From Methanocorpusculum sp. (GTDB lineage Archaea > Halobacteriota > Methanomicrobia > Methanomicrobiales > Methanocorpusculaceae), in contig DALTWK010000009.1 of assembly GCA_029987115.1 (NCBI GenBank), forward strand, positions 1 to 59,146: DNA of 59,146 nucleotides. The letters are read 5' to 3'. Numbering within the stretch: position 1 is the stretch's first letter; each line of letters begins with the position of its first letter. A program made the translations under genes and the position numbers. Below, piece by piece: positions 54,240 through 59,146 of the stretch. A model generated the notes under the pieces. The model had not been told where the DNA came from. It ran no database searches and saw only the letters and a list, made by a program, of their open reading frames with translations.

Positions 54240-55439
54240 ATGGACACTGTTACTCTTATTATTGCAATAATCGGAATCTGTCTTGCAATATACTTCAATG
54301 TCTGTAACGGAAAAAATGATGCGGCAAATACCGTAGCAATAACAATATCTACACGGGCACTTTCTCCCGGAAAAGCAGTGATTGTTGCCTCTATTTTTTG
54401 TCTCCTTGGACCGTTTATTTTCTCAACAGCAGTTGCCTCAACAATCGGAAAAGGACTGGTAACAACTGATATTATCACACCTGTTCTTCTCTTAGTTGCA
54501 TTATGCGGCGCGATTTTTTGGGTAAGTTTCTGTTCAAGGAACGGACTCCCCGTCTCATCCTCTCATGCCCAGGTAGGGGGACTTCTTGGAGCAGGGATTG
54601 CTGCCGGAGGAATTCAGGCAGTAATCGGACCGTCGCCTGACATGTTTTTCGGAATGCTGTTTTATCTCGGATGCGGGGCGATAATCGGTTGTATCCTAGG
54701 ACTCATTCTTGCAGTTATCTTTAAAGGTTCAATTAAACTGTATATGATTCTTGGAGCGGCAGTCGGGGCAGTTATTGCTATCCCTCTTGCAATGATTTGC
54801 TTTGGATTTGTTTTCGGCGGTATCCTTGCAATCCTATTGTTTATCTGTGTATCTCCAATGCTTGGACTTGTGGTGTCATATATTCTCACCGTCATCATTA
54901 TGAATATCTCTGCAAAGATGACAAAAGCACCTTCAAAACTGAATAAATGGTTTCAACGTCTGCAAATAGTCGGCACAGCATTTCAGGCCTTAAGTCTTGG
55001 CGGAAATGATGCACAGCATGCGATGGGTTTTATTATGGCAATTATGATTTCCGTCGGATGGATTGGAACAAATGATCCGCTTCCATTCTGGGTTATTCTG
55101 ATTTCAGCACTGGCGATAACCGTCGGACTTCTTTCAGGAGGATGGAAGGTAATTCGAAGTCTTGGCTCAGGTATTACTCGTATTCGCCCTTATCAGGGTT
55201 TTTCTGCAGCACTTGCAGCCGGATCGGTTCTATCATTCATGGTATCCTGTGGAGTTCCTGTTTCTTCGACGCATTTGACAAGCGGGACAATAATGGGAAC
55301 CGGAGTTACCAACGGTGTTGGAGCAGTTAATTGGAAAACAGTACGGAAGATGGTTATTGCATGGTTAATTACGATTCCCTGTGCAGGAATAATTTCCTTT
55401 GCAGGGTACCTGATTATTGCATTACTCTTCGGGTTATAA
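54240..55439 (+). CDS. pit: PiT-family phosphate permease
   Basis: 399 residues with about ten membrane helices. The two PiT signatures are NVCNGKNDAANTVAITIS (about 20-37) and SLGGNDAQHAMGFIMAIM (about 254-271); each half also has a serine-rich VSSSHAQVGGLLG or VSSTHLTSGTIMG segment. It imports phosphate (or sulfate in some relatives) with a cation. AGGAGAG precedes the ATG. The often-linked DUF47 gene is absent. Confidence 0.92.
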   Translation: MDTVTLIIAIIGICLAIYFNVCNGKNDAANTVAITISTRALSPGKAVIVASIFCLLGPFIFSTAVASTIGKGLVTTDIITPVLLLVALCGAIFWVSFCSRNGLPVSSSHAQVGGLLGAGIAAGGIQAVIGPSPDMFFGMLFYLGCGAIIGCILGLILAVIFKGSIKLYMILGAAVGAVIAIPLAMICFGFVFGGILAILLFICVSPMLGLVVSYILTVIIMNISAKMTKAPSKLNKWFQRLQIVGTAFQALSLGGNDAQHAMGFIMAIMISVGWIGTNDPLPFWVILISALAITVGLLSGGWKVIRSLGSGITRIRPYQGFSAALAAGSVLSFMVSCGVPVSSTHLTSGTIMGTGVTNGVGAVNWKTVRKMVIAWLITIPCAGIISFAGYLIIALLFGL

Positions 55440-55477
55440 GTCCAGACATTTCCATCATATCCTTTTTCTGCGCTTAA

Positions 55478-55795
55478 ATACTGAATCACAAAATAGAAAA
55501 TGAGGATGCTGTTATTTCTCTTTCCTCTCTTGAAATTGAACGTCAGCATTTATCATCGGATTATTCCGAGAAAGGAAAAGAGATATCCAATAGACTTCTT
55601 GAACTTGGATTTGCCAATGGGTCAATAATCCCCGCCAGCGGAAAAGCGCCGTTCGGAAACCCGCATATATTTACCATTCACGGCGGAAAACTTGCATTGC
55701 GTAAAGAAGATGCAGAATGTGTTCTGTGTTTCTTCTTTAATGAAGATACGTTCTCATTATATGTGAAGTCTGCTTGGATTTCACGTAATCTTTAG
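55478..55795 (+). pseudogene. FeoA-like domain without a usable start codon
   Basis: An open frame of about 105 codons carries a clear FeoA/SH3-like core: ISNRLLELGFANGSIIPASG, then KAPFGNPHIFTIHGGKLALR and KEDAECVL. FeoA domains assist ferrous iron uptake or act as small regulators. There is no ATG, GTG or TTG in frame before the core, and a TAA closes the frame just upstream, so the 5' end is lost or displaced. The C-terminal part (FFFNEDTFSLYVKSAWISRNL) is unusual. It is likely a decayed gene; an unconventional start remains possible. Confidence 0.5.
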
Positions 55796-55834
55796 GTATG
55801 TTTGGTGAAGCGAAAACCCACTGAGAAAAACACA

Positions 55835-57265
55835 TTATTTAGAAGCCCCACCCAAGGCTTTCCCGCCTCCTTCTATTTCAGACGGTTTTCTTTCCTTAAA
55901 CCATGAAAAGAGCATTCCGATAAATGCAAATGCCGCACAGACCAGCATAGCCGCTTGCATCCCAGAAGTAAATACAGATTCTGCTGCACCATTACCTGCG
56001 TTGGAAAGTCCGAGAGATAACACCTTCATCGAAATAGCAACGGAAAGAAGTCCTCCGATTTTTCGTAGAACAGCAATAAGACCGGACGCAGTCGCCGCAT
56101 CTTCCCTGCTGACAGAACCCATCACAAGCTTTGTATTTGGTGCACTGAATAACACAACACCGATACCAAGGAGACCGAACCCTATTAAAACATGGATAAC
56201 CGGTGGAATCGGAATCCAGCCTGCACCTGAGAGGAACAAAGCACCGAGCATAATAAGCCCCATACCGGACACCGTAAGATGTTTTGTTTCCATTTTATCT
56301 GCCAGTTTACCAACAAGAGGCGAACCTACAATCTGAATTGCCGGCTGAAGCAGAAATATAATACTGGTTTCTGTTGGCGTGAGTTTTCCAATGTACTGCA
56401 GATACAGACTGATGATGTCAGTAATACCAGTTGTTGAACAGTAACTTAACAGAAGTGCGACAGATGCACGGGTGAACTGTTTGTTTCTGGAAAATAGCTG
56501 CAGATTCAAAGCCGGCGCTTTAACTTTCCGTTCACATATGATAAATCCGATAAGGAAAAGAATTCCAGCAACGATGAAATGAAGTGCAAACGGCTCATCA
56601 AAGCCGGCAAGACCATTCATCAGACAGAATGTCATACAGCCGAACAGTACATACCCCGCCCAGTCAGACCGCGTCTTTTTGCCGTAATATTCTTTTCCGC
56701 GAAGGCTGATAAAGAGCAGTACGCAGGAGAGCAGAAGGAAAGGAATAGTTATAAGGAAGTTTACCCTCCAGTCGAGGAATTCAGTAAGTACGCCGCCAAA
56801 AAGCGGACCGACAAAACTGGCGATAGACATACCTGCAGTATAGATACCTATAGCAAAACCCTGCTGTTCCGGCGCAAATATACATTTAAGAATGGCAAGT
56901 CCTGTAATCTGCACGAATACGATGAAAAATCCGGTCAGAATCCGCATCGTAAGAAGATACGGATAATTCGGAGTGAAGGCAGATAAGAAAAGAAGTATCG
57001 CAAACGCAGCAGCTCCCAGAAGAAATGATTTTTTATATCCAAGTTTTTCTACCACCTTAATTGCAGGGAGCATAAAGATAATTCCTGCAAGCATATAGGA
57101 TGTTTTCATCAATCCCATTTCAGCGGTACTGACATTAAACTCGGCATACATTACCGGAAGGAAAACGGTAACCATGCTGTTCATAATCGGCGTTATTACA
57201 GCACCTAAGCAGATTGCAGTAAGGATAAGTATGTGGGATTTATCTCTTATAGTATCTAAAGCCAT
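55835..57265 (-). CDS. MFS drug exporter of DHA2 (14-helix) type
   Basis: 476 residues, about 14 membrane helices. Landmarks are NSMVTVFLPVMYAEFNVSTAEMGLMKTSYMLAGI (about 29-62), KLGYKKSFLLGAAAF, and GPLFGGVLTEFLDWRVNFLITIPF (motif C and following, about 152-175). These resemble EmrB/QacA-type proton-driven exporters. A TATA-like GATAAAATAC lies about 17-25 bases upstream, so the message is near-leaderless. Confidence 0.88.
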   Translation of the reverse strand: MALDTIRDKSHILILTAICLGAVITPIMNSMVTVFLPVMYAEFNVSTAEMGLMKTSYMLAGIIFMLPAIKVVEKLGYKKSFLLGAAAFAILLFLSAFTPNYPYLLTMRILTGFFIVFVQITGLAILKCIFAPEQQGFAIGIYTAGMSIASFVGPLFGGVLTEFLDWRVNFLITIPFLLLSCVLLFISLRGKEYYGKKTRSDWAGYVLFGCMTFCLMNGLAGFDEPFALHFIVAGILFLIGFIICERKVKAPALNLQLFSRNKQFTRASVALLLSYCSTTGITDIISLYLQYIGKLTPTETSIIFLLQPAIQIVGSPLVGKLADKMETKHLTVSGMGLIMLGALFLSGAGWIPIPPVIHVLIGFGLLGIGVVLFSAPNTKLVMGSVSREDAATASGLIAVLRKIGGLLSVAISMKVLSLGLSNAGNGAAESVFTSGMQAAMLVCAAFAFIGMLFSWFKERKPSEIEGGGKALGGASK

Positions 57266-57320
57266 ATTTTTTACCCGCGGGTATTTTATCCGAGATTTAG
57301 ATTTATATTATTTGAACTTG

Positions 57321-57500
57321 ATGAAGTATTATTTTTATGAACAATTCAGCCCTTTCCATGAAAGTCAGTTGTTCTGTTTGTTCGGGGAAATTGAGAAGAA
57401 AAAACCTACACTCAGAAAAATAGGAGTGAACAGCTGCATTATTTCTTTTGAATCTTCGGATTTTGTATTTGTATCTCTGCAGCGCTTTCAGCAGGTATGA
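57321..57500 (+). CDS. Possible small ORF of 59 residues
   Basis: An open frame from the ATG at 57321 reads MKYYFYEQFSPFHESQLFCL and ends FVFVSLQRFQQV. A TATA-like TTTATATTATT lies only about 15 bases before the ATG, which is close even for a leaderless gene. I recognise no family. It occupies the space between the divergent MFS and cardiolipin synthase genes, and could be chance. Confidence 0.25.
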   Translation: MKYYFYEQFSPFHESQLFCLFGEIEKKKPTLRKIGVNSCIISFESSDFVFVSLQRFQQV

Positions 57501-57558
57501 TGGGAACCGTGTCACAGGTACAAGAAATTAATTAGAATAACTGATAATAGTAATTTAA

Positions 57559-59037
57559 ATGTTGTTATCAATTGCTCTCTCAGGTGCAGGGGTAATCATA
57601 TCTCTCATTGTTTTCATAGTCAACATCTGTGCCCTGATTACTGTTATATTCCTCGAAAAACGGCGGCCGACCGCGGCTTTCGCATGGTGTCTTCTGATTA
57701 TCTTTATTCCTATTGTAGGATTTATCGTCTATATTTTTCTTGGAAGGCATTTCTACCACAAAAGACTCTTCGACCGGAAGGGGATCGCTGACCAGGCACT
57801 GAATACATATGTTGAAGAGGAACTTGCAAGTGCAGCTGCCGACAAACAGCTCTGGCATGAAGGATGCGGCGGTTTTGAACGGTGTGCGGTGGCACTTCTA
57901 AAAACAGATAATGCACTGCTCACTATTAACAACAAGGTAACGGTCTACCGTGACGGGTATGAAAAATTTGAAGCACTGAAAGATGCCATACGCTCCGCAA
58001 AACACCATGTCCATATTGAGTACTTTATCATCAGGGATGATGAACTCGGACGTGAGATTGTATCAGTTCTTGCAGAAAAAGCAAAGGAGGGGGTTGAGGT
58101 CCGTGCACTCTTTGATGCAGGAGGGGTCCCGCGGAGATACAAGAAACTCTTCGCACCGATTCAGGAAAACGGCGGGGATGTCAGAATATTCTTTAAGTCA
58201 AAACTACCGGTAAGTCCCCGCATTAATTTCCATGACCACCGTAAAATCCTCGTAATCGACGGAAAGCTCGGATTCATTGGTGGCTTTAACATCGGAGATG
58301 AATATCTCGGAAAAGGAAAACTCGGAAGATGGCGTGACACCCATCTGCGGATTTTCGGCGATGCCGTCGGTTCGCTGCAGCTGCGTTTTATCGCGGACTG
58401 GAACTACACTGCAAAGGATAAACCGATTGAAATTAACGAGACAGACACCCAATACTTCCCGGAAAAACCAGAAGATCAGTGCGGGCCGTCAGTGGTTCAG
58501 ATTGCATCATCAGGACCTGATACAAAGAACCGCCCTATTTACTCAGGCTATGTGGATCTCATCGGCAGAGCTCAGGAGTCCATTTACATCCACACTCCGT
58601 ATTTCGTCCCGGACGAGGGGATGTTTGAGGCGCTCCGCCTCGCTGCACTTTCCGGAGTCGATGTAAGAATTGTCATTCCCTGTAAGCCGGACCATCCGTT
58701 CATTTACTGGGCAAACCGTTCCTATCTCGGCGATTTGATGGAGGCAGGAGTCCGCGGCTATGAATACAAGGACGGGTTTATCCACAGCAAGGCAAGTATC
58801 TATGACGGAAAAGTATTCTCTGTGGGAACGGCAAACTGGGATATCAGAAGATTCTCGCTGAACTTTGAGACGCAGGCATTTGTCTATGACGCGGAGATTG
58901 GTGCGGAGGCAGCACAGCGTTATCTGAAAGAGCTTGAAACCGACTGCCGTGAGATAACACTCGAAGAGTACCGTGGCAGATCGTTTTGGCAGAGGGTTCT
59001 TGAAGGAATCTCCCGTTTGTTCTCACCGCTTCTCTAA
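57559..59037 (+). CDS. cls: Cardiolipin synthase, phospholipase D superfamily
   Basis: Joins two phospholipids through their head groups; archaeal members make archaeal cardiolipins. 492 residues. Two N-terminal membrane helices (about 5-30 and 38-57) are followed by two HKD motifs: HDHRKILVID (about 223-232) with GGFNIGDEYLG, and HSKASIYDG (about 411-419) with SVGTANWDIRRFSLNFE. Length and order match bacterial Cls and the characterised Methanospirillum enzyme. Confidence 0.93.
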   Translation: MLLSIALSGAGVIISLIVFIVNICALITVIFLEKRRPTAAFAWCLLIIFIPIVGFIVYIFLGRHFYHKRLFDRKGIADQALNTYVEEELASAAADKQLWHEGCGGFERCAVALLKTDNALLTINNKVTVYRDGYEKFEALKDAIRSAKHHVHIEYFIIRDDELGREIVSVLAEKAKEGVEVRALFDAGGVPRRYKKLFAPIQENGGDVRIFFKSKLPVSPRINFHDHRKILVIDGKLGFIGGFNIGDEYLGKGKLGRWRDTHLRIFGDAVGSLQLRFIADWNYTAKDKPIEINETDTQYFPEKPEDQCGPSVVQIASSGPDTKNRPIYSGYVDLIGRAQESIYIHTPYFVPDEGMFEALRLAALSGVDVRIVIPCKPDHPFIYWANRSYLGDLMEAGVRGYEYKDGFIHSKASIYDGKVFSVGTANWDIRRFSLNFETQAFVYDAEIGAEAAQRYLKELETDCREITLEEYRGRSFWQRVLEGISRLFSPLL

Positions 59038-59044
59038 AGAGTCC

Positions 59045-59070
59045 AGGGAGGCATCCCTCTCTTTTCTTTT
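59045..59070 (+). terminator. Hairpin terminator after cls
   Basis: AGGGA-GGCA-TCCCT (59045-59058) is followed by the pyrimidine-rich CTCTTTTCTTTT just after the cls stop. Confidence 0.5.
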
Positions 59071-59146
59071 ACCCATTCATTACTATTAATTTGACGAAAA
59101 ATACAGAAAACAATCAAATTAATACTGAAAAAGAACAAAAAACTAA

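Noticed and set aside
1..59146. CRISPR arrays, insertion sequences, prophage
   Set aside because: No regularly spaced direct repeats, transposase, integrase or phage structural proteins were seen in any frame.

Overview
The window comes from a methanogenic euryarchaeon. The evidence is a methanogenesis-marker Mmp10 gene, the methanopterin gene mptD, cobY, archaeal glycerol-1-phosphate dehydrogenase, MCM, FEN1, and TATA-box promoters, many of which place the start codon at or next to the transcript start. The gene content (FtsZ with a ribbon-helix-helix partner, FdhD, a presenilin-type protease, surface proteins with InlB-like repeats) best fits Methanomicrobiales, probably Methanocorpusculum. 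That genus call is an inference from protein character, not from a 16S gene. Genes inside operons often have GGAG or GGTG ribosome sites, while first genes often look leaderless.

Layout. 1-3400: a large repeat-rich surface protein flanked by short repeats and a decayed copy. 3400-13400: metabolic and maintenance genes (B12/radical SAM enzyme, phosphomevalonate dehydratase small subunit, FdhD-like protein, F420-ligase-like protein, TrpB2, UvrA, an alkyltransferase-like protein, a MerR regulator, CobY). 13480-16840: an autoregulated-looking RHH-ftsZ unit, a coiled-coil protein and an Hjc-like nuclease. 17000-26400: iteron-like repeats, a zinc-finger membrane protein, tRNA-Glu, an NfnAB-like pair, a thioesterase-mcm-mptD operon, an aldolase, an RNase III-like protein and Mmp10. 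26500-39500: an acyl-CoA synthetase, CyaB, PurH, a BtuCD-type importer, UPF0179 and egsA back-to-back with a DUF63 gene, dapF, a DUF89 protein, tRNA-Pro and a sodium:solute symporter with a 37-residue companion.

39600-42200 holds a three-gene module of a DltA-like adenylation enzyme, a formyltransferase and a DltC-like carrier protein. This is the strongest candidate for an undescribed pathway. 42300-48000: FEN1, presenilin-like protease, tRNA-Gly, HisD and a fatty-acyl-CoA ligase. 48000-51130: a metal/cobalamin-type ABC importer whose binding protein is split by a -1 frameshift at an A7 run, behind an 18-bp palindromic operator candidate. 51200-59146: small zinc-ribbon protein, membrane protein, lipoprotein, GNAT enzyme, PiT phosphate permease, a FeoA-like remnant, an MFS exporter and an archaeal-type cardiolipin synthase.

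The other outstanding signal is a run of ten G (ten C on the coding strand) just inside the natural ATG of the surface protein. In this sequence it puts that ATG out of frame with the signal peptide, which is the expected form of a phase-variable gene. No rRNA, CRISPR array, transposase or prophage was seen.
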